Shown one piece after another: positions 9,669 through 18,744 of a DNA stretch of 64,000 nt (position 1 is the stretch's first letter; each line of letters starts with the position of its first letter). The stretch covers positions 5,607,074 to 5,671,073 of the forward strand of contig NZ_CP041186.1 in the NCBI RefSeq assembly GCF_006517175.1. Reading direction: 5' to 3'. Made by a program: the position numbers and the translations under genes. The DNA is from Persicimonas caeni. GTDB lineage: Bacteria > Myxococcota_A > Bradymonadia > Bradymonadales > Bradymonadaceae. The notes under the pieces are model-generated. The model searched no databases. It saw only the letters and a list, made by a program, of their open reading frames with translations, and was not told the origin of the DNA.

Positions 9669-12593
9669 CTACTGAATCAGGCTCAAGTCGAGGTTGCTGC
9701 AACGCAGCCGAAGGTTTGTCAGCGCGTGCATCGGCGTGTTGTTGGTGCCGAGCACGAAGCTCGCGGCGTATCCCGTCGCCACCGTGCCCACGGGGCATTC
9801 GCTCAGGCGGTCGGTCATGCCCGAGGCGTCCCAGCCGAAGATGTCGCTCGTGCCTGCGCTCAGCCCGACAGTCGCCGGGCTCGTGCCGGTATCGTTGGGA
9901 AGATGCAGGTCGATCACCGATGCGTTCAGCGTCAACTCCCGGATATGGTCGACGCTGTCTGCCTCGACGGCCAGCGAGGTGATCACCTCGGCCGGCTTGG
10001 TGCCCAATTGCAGCGTCTCGGTGGTGGTGGGGCTATCGTTGCGGTAGAGGCCGGCCCATAGGAGCCAACGTCCTGCGCTGAGCACCGTTTCATCGTCGAT
10101 GCCGTCCCCGTCGCTGTCGCGCAAGTCGAGGCTCTCGCACTTGCCGCGCATGGCCGCAATCTTGAAGTACAAGGTGTCGACCTTGACCTCGATATCGGTC
10201 AGCACTTCGCCGTCGTTGCATTCGAATGAGGCCGACGAGGTCGGGAACGAAGGGACCCAGGTCGAGTTGGTCGAGGTCGTGCCCGGAGACAAGGCGCTCG
10301 GGCAGCCCTCGTTGGCGGTGCCGTCGCAGTTGCTGTCGATGGGGCTACCGTCGCTATATGCGTCGCAGATTTCGAGCGCGCCCGGATAGGCGGTGTCGTA
10401 CTCGTCTTGGCAGTCCGTGCCCGGTTGCGTAGGGCCGTATTCGCCGACGCGCACCCCGGTCAAGTCGTCGCCGTAGCCGTCATCGTCGGCGTCTTTCATG
10501 CACGCCGTCGAGTTCTGCTCCAACTCGGCCGCCCCCGGGTAGATCTTGTGGTGGACGTCGAAGCAATCGTCGGCGTTGGTCACGTAGCCGGAAGGCTGGC
10601 TGCATGCTTCCACGGGTTGGTGAGTCGACCCGAAGCCGTCTCCGTCGAAGTCTTGGTAATAGGTCGTGGTGACGCCCTCGTCGACCTCACCGTCGCAGTT
10701 GTTGTCCTTTTGGTCACAGGCTTCGCTCAAGTTGGGCGCCTTCTCATCGTCGCCGTCGTCGCAGTCGGTGTTGTCGAGCACGTAGCCGGAAGGTTGGCTG
10801 CATTCGTCCCGGTAATTGGTCGGGTCGCCGAAGCCATCGGTGTCGGCGTCGAGGAAGTAGCGCGTGGTCACGCCGTCGTCGACGAGGCCGTTGCAGTCGT
10901 TGTCCTTCGTGTCGCACGTCTCCGTGTTGGTTGAATAACGCTGGTCGTCGCCGTCGTCGCAGTCGTCGGCGTTGGCGACGTAATCCGTCGGCTGCGTGCA
11001 GGCTTGCTGGCTCGTCGCCGCGTCGCCTTCGCCGTCGCCGTCGGTGTCGGCATACCAGGTCTGTGCGTCGATCGCCGTGGGTTCGTCTACGGTACCGTCG
11101 CAGTCGTTGTCCACGCCGTCGCACACCTCTTCAGCGGCCTGACCTGCGTCGCCGGCGCCGTACGCAGCGGCGTTGTCGTCGTCGCAGTCGTCGGCGTTGG
11201 CGACGTAGCCCGTCGGCGGGTTCTGGTTGGGGTCGCACAAAAACAGCGGCGAGTTCAGGTCGCCACGGCCGTCGCCGTCAGTGTCGGCGTACAGGAGGTT
11301 GTCGGGGTTGGTGATGGTGACCTCGCAGCCGTTGCTCACGTCGCCGTCACAGTCGGCGTGGGTCGGCTCGCCGTTTGCGTCGGTGTCGCACAGTGGGGTG
11401 CACGCCGGGGCGCTATTGCCGTTGGAGGTGACCGTCGAGCAGGTCTTGGTGCCGTTGGGCACCGCGCCCGAGCAGGTGTCGAAGCAGGCCGTGCAGTGCT
11501 CGGCGCCAAAGGCGTCGGCGCCGACCTGCTCGATCGCGTCGGACAGGCCGTTGCAGTTGTAGTCGAACTCGCCGCAGAACTGCGGGAAGGCATGGTTCGG
11601 GTCATTGGGCGCGTAGTAGGCGTCGGGGTTGACGTCGTCGCAGTCGTGCGGCGTGGTCGTGCCGTCGTCGGCGCAGCGTCCGTCGCCGAAGCCGTCGGCG
11701 TCATGGTCGCGGCAATTCGAGCAGGTCCCTTCGACGGGACGGCAGTAGCTGTTTTGGGCGTCGTCGCTCACGTCGCACACGAAGCCGCCGGGGCAGTCGA
11801 CGTTGTCAGAGCAGCTCGGCAAGCAGGTGCCCGCCTCGCCGTCGGCGGCCGCGCCGGTCTGGAAATTCCAGCAGATGGCGCCCTCGTCGCCGCAGTCCTG
11901 GGTGCTCTGGCAGCTCGCGCACAGGCTGTCGTCGACGTCCTCGTCGAGGCCGAAGGGGGGGCGGCAAAGTGCACCGAAGGCCGCGCCGAGCTCTTGTTCG
12001 GCCGGGTCGAGCTGGTCGTCGAACGGGAACGCCGGCGCGCTCGCCGGGTAGGGTGGCGCGTCGACGAAGACGAGCTGGCAGGTGTGCGGCTCGGCGTCGG
12101 GCGTGGTGCCGTTCATCGACAGGTCGTCACAGGCGGCGACGTCGTCGGTGCACACATACGTGCAGATACCTTCGCCGGGGCTCACCGAGTCGAAGATCTC
12201 GGAGACCTGTACGCTGCTTCGGCCGTCCTGAGCCTGGCGGTTCAGCGAGACTTCTTTGGTGCAGTTGCCCAGCCCGACCGGGCAATCGGAGTCGGTATTG
12301 CAACTGCGATAGTCCGACAGGCTGCGCGCGGTGGCGCCGCCCGACCCGGCGTCGGCGTCCGATTCGGCGTCGGCGTCTTCGCCCGTGTCTTCGACGTCGC
12401 CCGCGTCATGCCGGTCGGCGTCATCGGGACCGCCGTCCTCAGGACCGATATCGGACGCGTCGAAATCGGTATCCGAGACGGCGTCCCTGCCGGCGTCGAG
12501 CGGTGATCGATTCGTGCCCGCGTCCGAGCAACCGGCCGCGGCGGCAGCGAGAAAACATAGATATACTAAGGTCCAACGAGACGAACGGAACAT
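9669..12593 (-). CDS. Lipoprotein with MopE-type Cys/Asp repeats
   Basis: 974 residues. The signal peptide ends with lipobox AAAAGC. An Asp/Ala-rich linker follows (about residues 30-85), then several repeats of the putative metal-binding MopE type with DxDxDGxGD, a Cys and CDxxDNDCDGxVDE. These Asp-rich loops resemble calcium sites; the MopE family name comes from the Methylococcus copper-repressible surface protein. The C-terminal 200 residues (after CPSALSPGTTSTNS) are a beta-rich domain with two late Cys. Likely a cell-surface protein; ligand unknown. The ATG has only a weak AAGGG site upstream. Confidence 0.88.
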   Translation of the reverse strand: MFRSSRWTLVYLCFLAAAAAGCSDAGTNRSPLDAGRDAVSDTDFDASDIGPEDGGPDDADRHDAGDVEDTGEDADAESDADAGSGGATARSLSDYRSCNTDSDCPVGLGNCTKEVSLNRQAQDGRSSVQVSEIFDSVSPGEGICTYVCTDDVAACDDLSMNGTTPDAEPHTCQLVFVDAPPYPASAPAFPFDDQLDPAEQELGAAFGALCRPPFGLDEDVDDSLCASCQSTQDCGDEGAICWNFQTGAAADGEAGTCLPSCSDNVDCPGGFVCDVSDDAQNSYCRPVEGTCSNCRDHDADGFGDGRCADDGTTTPHDCDDVNPDAYYAPNDPNHAFPQFCGEFDYNCNGLSDAIEQVGADAFGAEHCTACFDTCSGAVPNGTKTCSTVTSNGNSAPACTPLCDTDANGEPTHADCDGDVSNGCEVTITNPDNLLYADTDGDGRGDLNSPLFLCDPNQNPPTGYVANADDCDDDNAAAYGAGDAGQAAEEVCDGVDNDCDGTVDEPTAIDAQTWYADTDGDGEGDAATSQQACTQPTDYVANADDCDDGDDQRYSTNTETCDTKDNDCNGLVDDGVTTRYFLDADTDGFGDPTNYRDECSQPSGYVLDNTDCDDGDDEKAPNLSEACDQKDNNCDGEVDEGVTTTYYQDFDGDGFGSTHQPVEACSQPSGYVTNADDCFDVHHKIYPGAAELEQNSTACMKDADDDGYGDDLTGVRVGEYGPTQPGTDCQDEYDTAYPGALEICDAYSDGSPIDSNCDGTANEGCPSALSPGTTSTNSTWVPSFPTSSASFECNDGEVLTDIEVKVDTLYFKIAAMRGKCESLDLRDSDGDGIDDETVLSAGRWLLWAGLYRNDSPTTTETLQLGTKPAEVITSLAVEADSVDHIRELTLNASVIDLHLPNDTGTSPATVGLSAGTSDIFGWDASGMTDRLSECPVGTVATGYAASFVLGTNNTPMHALTNLRLRCSNLDLSLIQ

Positions 12594-12701
12594 GACGTGC
12601 AGCCCTTCGATTGAGGTCTAATTCAACCGAAAAAGGCTAGCCCAGCGCGGGCTCGTGGGACAATTTACGGATCAGTAGGGGGGAGGCGCTTGGGGGCGAC
12701 T

Positions 12702-13544
12702 TCAGGGCTCGGGGACTTCGATGCCGTAGTCGCCCATCCACTTGGCCATCAACTCGGCGCGGCTGTTGACGTTGAGGCTTCGAAAGACCGCGACCACGTA
12801 CTGGTGCGCCGAGCCTTGGGTGAGGTTCATCAGCTCGGCGATTTCGGCTTCGGAGTAGCCGTCGAGCAGGTACAACAGTGTCTCGCGCTGGCGCGGGGTC
12901 AGAGACTGTTGGTGCTTGTAGAGCCCGAAGCTCATCGCCAGGCGCGCCCAGAAGGGCCCCAGCCCTTTGTTGAGGGCGTGGACCGTGTTGCGGTCGATAG
13001 GCGCGAAGGACGTGGGGCCGCGCCGGTCGAAGCCCAGGTGGACTTCGACGGAGTCGTCGAGCGCAAAGACGCTGATCATGCGGTCTCGAACGTCCATCTG
13101 CTCCATGAGCCAGCCTGTGCTGCAGCTCTCCCACGGCTCGTCGCCTAGCACGTCTTGGCGGATAAAGGTGCGGTGCTCGCCGGCCGCTGCGATATTGTGC
13201 TGAATCCAGGTGTCGTGGGGCATGCGCTCGCGGCGGAACTCCTCGATCGCTGCGGCGTGGGCCGGGTCGTAAGAGTCGGGGGCGTAGAACACCTCGGCAG
13301 GCACCCAGCCTTCGATATAGCCCAGGCGCTCGGCGCGTCGGTCGAGCTCGGAGTGATGGGCGAGCACCAGAAACGCGGTGTCGAAGTCGAGCACGTCGGA
13401 GACGCGTTGCCAGAACTCCTCGATCACCTCATCGGGCTTCGAGATCGGCTTGGCAGCCAAGCTCGCCCACACAAAGGCGATCTTGCGCCAAGTCTCGGGA
13501 GAGACAGCCGACTTCGAGTTGGCAGAAACTGCGTCGTCACTCAT
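12702..13544 (-). CDS. LuxR-family transcriptional regulator
   Basis: 280 residues. The C-terminal ~60 residues hold the LuxR-type helix-turn-helix: LTPRQRETLLYLLDGYSEAE, then IAELMN...VFRSLNVNSRAEL, a recognisable GerE fold. The N-terminal ~210 residues form a probable sensory domain without a typical receiver Asp triad, so it is more likely a ligand-type or GAF-like LuxR regulator than a response regulator. The esterase gene upstream on the same strand ends 64 bp before this start, so they may share a transcript. Target genes cannot be read. Confidence 0.88.
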   Translation of the reverse strand: MSDDAVSANSKSAVSPETWRKIAFVWASLAAKPISKPDEVIEEFWQRVSDVLDFDTAFLVLAHHSELDRRAERLGYIEGWVPAEVFYAPDSYDPAHAAAIEEFRRERMPHDTWIQHNIAAAGEHRTFIRQDVLGDEPWESCSTGWLMEQMDVRDRMISVFALDDSVEVHLGFDRRGPTSFAPIDRNTVHALNKGLGPFWARLAMSFGLYKHQQSLTPRQRETLLYLLDGYSEAEIAELMNLTQGSAHQYVVAVFRSLNVNSRAELMAKWMGDYGIEVPEP

Positions 13545-13608
13545 GTGCCACAGGCGTCATGTGGGATGGAACGGGCGCATTGTAGCCAATTGTGGCGCAG
13601 TTTCCAGT

Positions 13609-14658
13609 TCAACCCGTAGCTCGAAGAAAACGACGCCTCGCGCGGTCGGCGAGGGCTTCGTCGAGGAAGTCGAACAGGTCGCGCCAGTACTGCCGCGCAT
13701 TTTCTCGCCACATGAGCGCGTGAAAGGTGTGCAACTCGCCGTCGTAGTAGCGGTCGTCGCAGAAGCCGCCGAGTCGGGCGACGGTGCGCGCCAGCCGGCG
13801 CGTGTCGTCGAGCAGCGGGTCTCGCGTGCCCACCGCCGCGAACACGGGCGGCAAGGGCCGGTCGGTCTTGTCGGCGCGCTCGAGCACCCGCAACGGATCG
13901 GCCATAGGGGGCGTCGAGGCGGGTTCGAGGTCGGCGTTGGGCAAGTAGGCGTCAGCCGCCTCGAGCAGGCGGTCGCGCACGAATTTGGAGACCCGCTTGT
14001 TCTTGCGACGCTCGATGCGCAACGGGTCGGACACCTGCAGGATACCGCAGGTGGGCACCGACGCAGCCGGCACGACGCCGCGCTCGAAGACGTGGCGCGC
14101 CCACGGCTCGGTACGCTCGACGGTGGCCGCCACGGTCAACGCCGTGACCAGGTTCGCCCCCGCCGACTCACCGGCGACGATGGCTCGGGAGGCGTCGGCG
14201 CCGTACTCGTCGGCCCGGTCGAGCATCCACAGATACGCCGCGCAGGTATCTTCGGCCGCCGCGGGATAGCGGTGCTCAGGGGCGAGTCGATAGTTGATGT
14301 TGAAGACCACGTAGCCCTGGCGAGCCAGCGTCTTGGCCATCATCCAGTGGGTGTCCTTCGACAGGATGCGAAAGCCGCCGCCGTGCACGTAGAGCACGGC
14401 CGGGTAGGTGCGGTCGTCGTCGGGGCGGTAGACGTCGAGGCGGTGATGCTCGGCGCCCGAGTCGGCGTAGGCGATGTCGCGATGGACCACCACGTCGTGG
14501 TCGCCGTAGCCCTCCGGCGGCTCGAGCATGCCGGCGCTCTCCATGCCCTGGAACGCGCTGCGCACGGCGAAGCCGCTCAATGCGCGCTCGAACGCCTCCG
14601 GCACCAAAAGGTTCTGGCCCGGTCGCTTGGTGGATTGTCCTGCAGTGAGGTTCAACAT
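13609..14658 (-). CDS. Alpha/beta hydrolase, HSL-family esterase
   Basis: 349 residues; ATG 14658 with AGGA 6 nt upstream. It has the oxyanion-hole HGGG motif (YVHGGGF, about residue 90) and the nucleophile elbow GESAG typical of hormone-sensitive-lipase-type esterases, followed by LAPEHRYP. The catalytic Asp and His would be around GTRDPLLDD and the later ELHTFHAL. No signal peptide, so cytoplasmic. It is divergent from the acyltransferase gene, suggesting a lipid-related neighbourhood; substrate unknown. Confidence 0.92.
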   Translation of the reverse strand: MLNLTAGQSTKRPGQNLLVPEAFERALSGFAVRSAFQGMESAGMLEPPEGYGDHDVVVHRDIAYADSGAEHHRLDVYRPDDDRTYPAVLYVHGGGFRILSKDTHWMMAKTLARQGYVVFNINYRLAPEHRYPAAAEDTCAAYLWMLDRADEYGADASRAIVAGESAGANLVTALTVAATVERTEPWARHVFERGVVPAASVPTCGILQVSDPLRIERRKNKRVSKFVRDRLLEAADAYLPNADLEPASTPPMADPLRVLERADKTDRPLPPVFAAVGTRDPLLDDTRRLARTVARLGGFCDDRYYDGELHTFHALMWRENARQYWRDLFDFLDEALADRARRRFLRATG

Positions 14659-14784
14659 CGTCTGTCCTGCCGTCTACGTTTCGCGGCCATCGGCTCGAAA
14701 TAGCGGCCATTGACGATTCGTTCATGGCCTTGCGAAACTAAGATGCAAGTGACCCCCACTTCGAAACATAAACAGGAGTTTTCG

Positions 14785-15624
14785 TTGGCCGATAGCCACG
14801 TAAACCGAGCAGGCACGTCGTACCCGGCGACAATCTGCGCCGATGATTCGATCCCGAAGGCGGCGATCAAGGCGCTCGACTACGTGCTCGAGTATTTCGA
14901 CGTCACCGTCGAGGGCGCCGAGCGCATCCCCGAGGGCGGCTCACTGCTCGTCGGCAATCACTCGCACTTCGGCATCGACAGCCTGGCGTTCTTCCCGGCG
15001 CTCTACGGCGCCACCGGGCGCATCCCGCGCGGCATGGCGCTGCGCTCGCTGTTCGGCGTGCCCGGTCTCAAATGGCTGATGCACCAGCTCGGCGCCGTCG
15101 AGGGCACGCGCAGCACGTGCATCGACTTGTTGGACAGCGACGAGATGGTCGTGACCTACCCGGGCGGGGCGAAGGACTCCATCAAGGGCAAGGACGACCG
15201 CTACACCCTCAAGTGGGGCGAGCGCCAGGGCTTTGCCGATGTGGCCATCCGCGCCCAGAAGCCGATCGTGCCCTTCGCGGCCATCGGCCCCGACGAGGTC
15301 TTTCCCGTGCTCAACAACCGCGGCCTCGTCTCGGCGCCCTTTTTGGGCGACAAGTCTTACAAGGTCCCCATCCTCATCCCGATCGCTCGTCGCGTGCCGT
15401 TCTATTTCCATATCGGCGAGCCCATCTCACCGCCCGACATCAGCGACGTCGACGATCCTTGGGAGCTCGTTGCGATTCGCCGCGACTTCGCCGAGAGCGC
15501 CCGCGAGGCACTCGAAGAGCTCATCGGAGAGGGCCTCGAGGCGCGACGCGAGCGTCGACGGCAGAACGAACGCCGCGGCCGCCGCGGTCTGATCCGCGAC
15601 GCGATTGCGGCGCTATTGCCGTAA
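14785..15624 (+). CDS. PlsC-type acyltransferase
   Basis: 279 residues using TTG 14785, chosen because AGGAG lies 6 nt upstream; earlier in-frame starts at 14710 and 14743 lack a ribosome site. The acyltransferase motif NHxxxxD (NHSHFGID) and a downstream YPGGAKDS, as in diacylglycerol or phospholipid acyltransferase relatives of the TMEM68 group, are present. It would transfer an acyl chain to a glycerolipid at the inner membrane. The C-terminus is Arg-rich. The stop codon lies inside the first unit of a 25-bp tandem repeat. Confidence 0.9.
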   Translation: MADSHVNRAGTSYPATICADDSIPKAAIKALDYVLEYFDVTVEGAERIPEGGSLLVGNHSHFGIDSLAFFPALYGATGRIPRGMALRSLFGVPGLKWLMHQLGAVEGTRSTCIDLLDSDEMVVTYPGGAKDSIKGKDDRYTLKWGERQGFADVAIRAQKPIVPFAAIGPDEVFPVLNNRGLVSAPFLGDKSYKVPILIPIARRVPFYFHIGEPISPPDISDVDDPWELVAIRRDFAESAREALEELIGEGLEARRERRRQNERRGRRGLIRDAIAALLP

Positions 15625-15690
15625 GAAGCACCGAACGCTGTTGCCGTAAGTAGCACCGAACGCTGTTGCCGTAAGTAGCACCGAACAGGG
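15616..15690 (+). repeat. 25-bp tandem repeat, three units
   Basis: Units start at 15616, 15641 and 15666 with near identity (TTGCCGTAAGTAGCACCGAA core). The first unit includes the last two codons and TAA of the acyltransferase gene, so the array grew out of the gene end. Confidence 0.95.
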
Positions 15691-15802
15691 TGCGACAATT
15701 TGCCACATTTTCATCCGTGCGCTGCCCGGTACCATACGACGCATTACCCCTCGCGGGTCCCAAATAGCGTTGTAATGGACCAATCGCACTGACGGATGAA
15801 CC

Positions 15803-16678
15803 ATGATGAGCACACCTAGCAGTCTCCTTTCGCCTCGCCTCCTCCTCTCCGCGCTGACCGGCCTGACCTTGATGGCCACGGCCTGCGGCGATGACGCCTC
15901 CGACAATGACGACGCCGCCCCGCAGGACGTGACCCTGCGCTTCCAGGGGATGGTCGGCGACGAGTCGTTCGCCTGCGGGCAAACCTACGCCGGCATGGGC
16001 ACGACCGACACCGACGTCGAGTTCCACGACTTCAAGGTGTACGTCTCCGAGGTCGCGCTGGTGACCGCCGACGGGGCCAAGGTGCCCGTCGAGCTGGCCC
16101 AGGACGGCATGTGGCAGCACGAGAACGTCGCCTTGCTCGACTTCGAGGACAAGACCGGCGGCTGCGCGAACGGCACCGCCGAACTCAACGACACAGTCGT
16201 CGGCCAGGTGCCCGACGGCGACTATACCGGCGTCGAGTTCGTCGTCGGCGTCCCCTTCGAGCTCAACCACGACGACGTGGCCACCGCGCCCGCCCCGCTG
16301 AACTTGAGCTCGATGTACTGGTCGTGGGCGGCGGGCTACAAATTCCTGCGCGTCGACGGCCAGACAGGCGACACCGCCGGCTTCCAGCTCCACCTCGGCA
16401 GCACTGCCTGTGAGGGTGAGCAGGGCAACGTTTCTGGCTGCTCGAACCCCAACCGCATCCAGGTCAGCCTCGACGACTTCGATCCCGCCCAGGACGTCAT
16501 CGCCATCGACGCCGGCCAACTGCTCGCCGATCTCGACTTGAGCACCAAAGAGAGCGGCGAGGCCGCCGTGTGCATGTCCTTCCCGGACCACACCGATTGC
16601 GAGCAGGTCTTCGACAAGTACGGCCTGAGCTTCGGCTCGGTGGAGGCCGGTGTGCAGACGTTCGTGACGAAGAAATAG
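15803..16678 (+). CDS. MbnP-family copper-binding lipoprotein
   Basis: 291 residues. The signal peptide ends at a lipobox-like ATACGD. The layout matches the MbnP/four-Cys metallo-mystery-pair family: paired Cys (CGQ, GGC, TACEG, GCSNP), EFHDFKVYVSEV, and the conserved MYWSWAAGYKF segment (Trp173, Trp175). In characterised MbnP a Trp is converted to kynurenine by the partner MbnH and helps bind Cu(I). The partner gene follows 17 bp downstream, supporting the assignment. It would act in the periplasm or on the outer membrane in metal handling. Confidence 0.92.
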   Translation: MMSTPSSLLSPRLLLSALTGLTLMATACGDDASDNDDAAPQDVTLRFQGMVGDESFACGQTYAGMGTTDTDVEFHDFKVYVSEVALVTADGAKVPVELAQDGMWQHENVALLDFEDKTGGCANGTAELNDTVVGQVPDGDYTGVEFVVGVPFELNHDDVATAPAPLNLSSMYWSWAAGYKFLRVDGQTGDTAGFQLHLGSTACEGEQGNVSGCSNPNRIQVSLDDFDPAQDVIAIDAGQLLADLDLSTKESGEAAVCMSFPDHTDCEQVFDKYGLSFGSVEAGVQTFVTKK

Positions 16679-16695
16679 ACCCCACTGGCCACGCT

Positions 16696-17880
16696 ATGCA
16701 CAAACTCACCACACCACTGGCCATCATCGCCGCGACGCTCCTTGCTGCTTGCGGCGCGGACGACCCGTCCCCCACGGCCGAGTCGACCTACGCCTGGAAC
16801 GTGCCCGAGGGATTCCCCCTCCCACGGGTGCCCGAGGACAATCCGATGTCCGAGGCGAAGGTCGAGCTCGGCCGCCACCTCTTCTACGACACGCGCCTGT
16901 CGGTCAACGAGACGACCTCGTGCGCGACGTGTCACAAGCAAGAGCTCGCTTTCACCGACGGCAAGACGACCGCCGAGGGGGCCACCGGCGACATCCACCC
17001 GCGAAACTCGATGGCGCTGGTCAACGTGGCCTACGCCTCGACGCTCAACTGGGCGAACCCGGTGACGACCACCCTCGAGCAGCAGGCGATGGTCCCACTG
17101 TTCAACGAGGACCCGGTCGAGCTCGGCTGGGTGGGCCACGTCGACGAGATCTTGGGCCGCCTGCGCGCCGACGAGCGCTACCCGGCGATGTTCGAGGCCG
17201 CGTTTCCGGACGCCGACGACGAGTTGGTCAGCCTCGACCACGTCGTCAAGGCGATCTCGGCGTTCGAGCGCACGCTGATCTCGGGCAATTCGCCCTTCGA
17301 CCAGTACATGTACGGCGGTGACGACGACGCCCTGTCCGCCTCGGCCAAGCGCGGCATGGAGCTCTTCTTCAGCGAGCGCCTCGAGTGCTTCCACTGCCAC
17401 GGCGGGTTCAACTTCTCCGACTCCAACGACCACGAGAACACCGTGTTTCGCGAGGTCGCCTTCCACAACAACGGCCTCTACAATATCGACGACACCGGCA
17501 ATTACCCGGAGGGCAACCAGGGGCTATACGACTCGACCGGCCGCCCCGAGGATCGCGGCCGCTTCCGCGCGCCCACCCTGCGCAATATCGCGCTGACCGC
17601 CCCGTATATGCACGACGGGAGCATCGCCACGCTCGAAGAGATCGTCGATCACTACGCCGCCGGCGGCCGATTCGTCACCGACGGGCCCTATTTCGGCGAC
17701 GGGCGCGACCACCCCAACAAGAGCCAGTTCGTCAGCGGTTTTCTGATCACCGACGAGGAGAAGGCCGACCTGGTCGCCTTCTTGGAGAGCCTGACCGACG
17801 AGACGTTCATCAACGACCCGCGGTTTGGCGACCCGTTCGCGCAAGCTGGCCCAAGCCAAGAGCAAAACGAGGAGCAGTGA
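16696..17880 (+). CDS. MbnH-family di-heme cytochrome c peroxidase-like protein
   Basis: 394 residues from ATG 16696; lipobox LLAACG. Two c-heme sites are visible: CATCH (76-80) and CFHCH (231-235), with family motifs GRHLFYDTRLS, PRNSMALVNVAY and APTLRNIALTAPYMHDGS. MbnH enzymes use two hemes in a bis-Fe(IV) state to oxidise a Trp of their MbnP partner, encoded just upstream. The next gene overlaps by the ATGA of the stop, indicating translational coupling. Periplasmic, probably lipid-anchored. Confidence 0.95.
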   Translation: MHKLTTPLAIIAATLLAACGADDPSPTAESTYAWNVPEGFPLPRVPEDNPMSEAKVELGRHLFYDTRLSVNETTSCATCHKQELAFTDGKTTAEGATGDIHPRNSMALVNVAYASTLNWANPVTTTLEQQAMVPLFNEDPVELGWVGHVDEILGRLRADERYPAMFEAAFPDADDELVSLDHVVKAISAFERTLISGNSPFDQYMYGGDDDALSASAKRGMELFFSERLECFHCHGGFNFSDSNDHENTVFREVAFHNNGLYNIDDTGNYPEGNQGLYDSTGRPEDRGRFRAPTLRNIALTAPYMHDGSIATLEEIVDHYAAGGRFVTDGPYFGDGRDHPNKSQFVSGFLITDEEKADLVAFLESLTDETFINDPRFGDPFAQAGPSQEQNEEQ

Positions 17881-18743
17881 TGCGACGCGTTGTACGGGTT
17901 TTCTTGGCGACCGTCGTGCTGGCGGGAGTGTCGGCGGTCGCCCTGGGCGCCTGCTCGTGGCGCATCGACTGGCCAGAGCACAGGCTCGACGTGTTCATCA
18001 CCCACGAGTCTGAAACCGAACGAGCCGGGCAGGGCGAACAGGTCGAGCAGGGCGCCTCGGCCGACGCGGTCATCGTCAACGACCTGGGCTTCGAGGTGCG
18101 CGTCGACGCCGCCTACCTGGTTACCGACACGGTCACGCTGCTCGCCTGCGACGAGGTCGACGACCCGCGCGACTTGCCGGGGTTTAGCCTGCGCACGCTC
18201 ACCCGAGCGCTGCTCCCTTCGGCGCACGCCCACGGCCCGACCACGCCCACCCGGCTGGGCACACCCCACGTCGAGGCGCTCGTTGGAGCGTCCAGCCGAT
18301 CGTCGCATCCGTGGCGCATCGGGGAGTTCCTGCCGCCCCCGGGCGACTATTGCGCCGTGCGCCTCGACGTGCGCGCCGCCGACGACGACGCCATCGGGCT
18401 TCCCGCCGACGTCGACATGGTCGGGCGCACCCTCTACGTGCGCGGGACCTATCTTGCGCCGGACGAGGATGCGCCAAACGAAAATGCCCCAAAGCCCTTC
18501 GAACTCGCCACCGGCGCAGCCTTCGACATCGAGCTCGACAAGGTCGCCTCGACGACCGGCGCCGCCGCGCCGTGGAGCTTTCCGCGATCGGGCGCGAAGA
18601 CGGGGCGAGTGATCCTGAACAAGAATATGGCGGCCTGGTTCGAGGGCGTCGATTTCACCGACGCCGACCCCGAGCAGACCGCCCGCGCCGTGCTGCTCAA
18701 CGCACGCGAGTCCATCGAGCTCGACGTCGAGCTGGGGAGTTGA
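17880..18743 (+). CDS. Operon protein of the MbnP/MbnH cluster
   Basis: 287 residues; start overlaps the MbnH stop (ATGA). The N-terminus is a signal peptide with a possible lipobox ALGACS. The body is beta-rich with a His-containing stretch SAHAHGPTTPTRLGTPH and a segment GDYCAVRLDVRAADDDAIGL that recalls the MbnP fold (the GxYxxVxxxV feature), but the four-Cys pattern is missing. It may be a divergent MbnP-like metal protein; this is inference. It is followed at 1 nt by the porin-like gene. Confidence 0.8.
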   Translation: MRRVVRVFLATVVLAGVSAVALGACSWRIDWPEHRLDVFITHESETERAGQGEQVEQGASADAVIVNDLGFEVRVDAAYLVTDTVTLLACDEVDDPRDLPGFSLRTLTRALLPSAHAHGPTTPTRLGTPHVEALVGASSRSSHPWRIGEFLPPPGDYCAVRLDVRAADDDAIGLPADVDMVGRTLYVRGTYLAPDEDAPNENAPKPFELATGAAFDIELDKVASTTGAAAPWSFPRSGAKTGRVILNKNMAAWFEGVDFTDADPEQTARAVLLNARESIELDVELGS

Positions 18744-18744
18744 G

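Noticed and set aside
11004-12506. 500-codon plus-strand frame
   Set aside because: Antisense of MopE-repeat lipoprotein codons; valine/alanine bias from repeated GTC/GAC.
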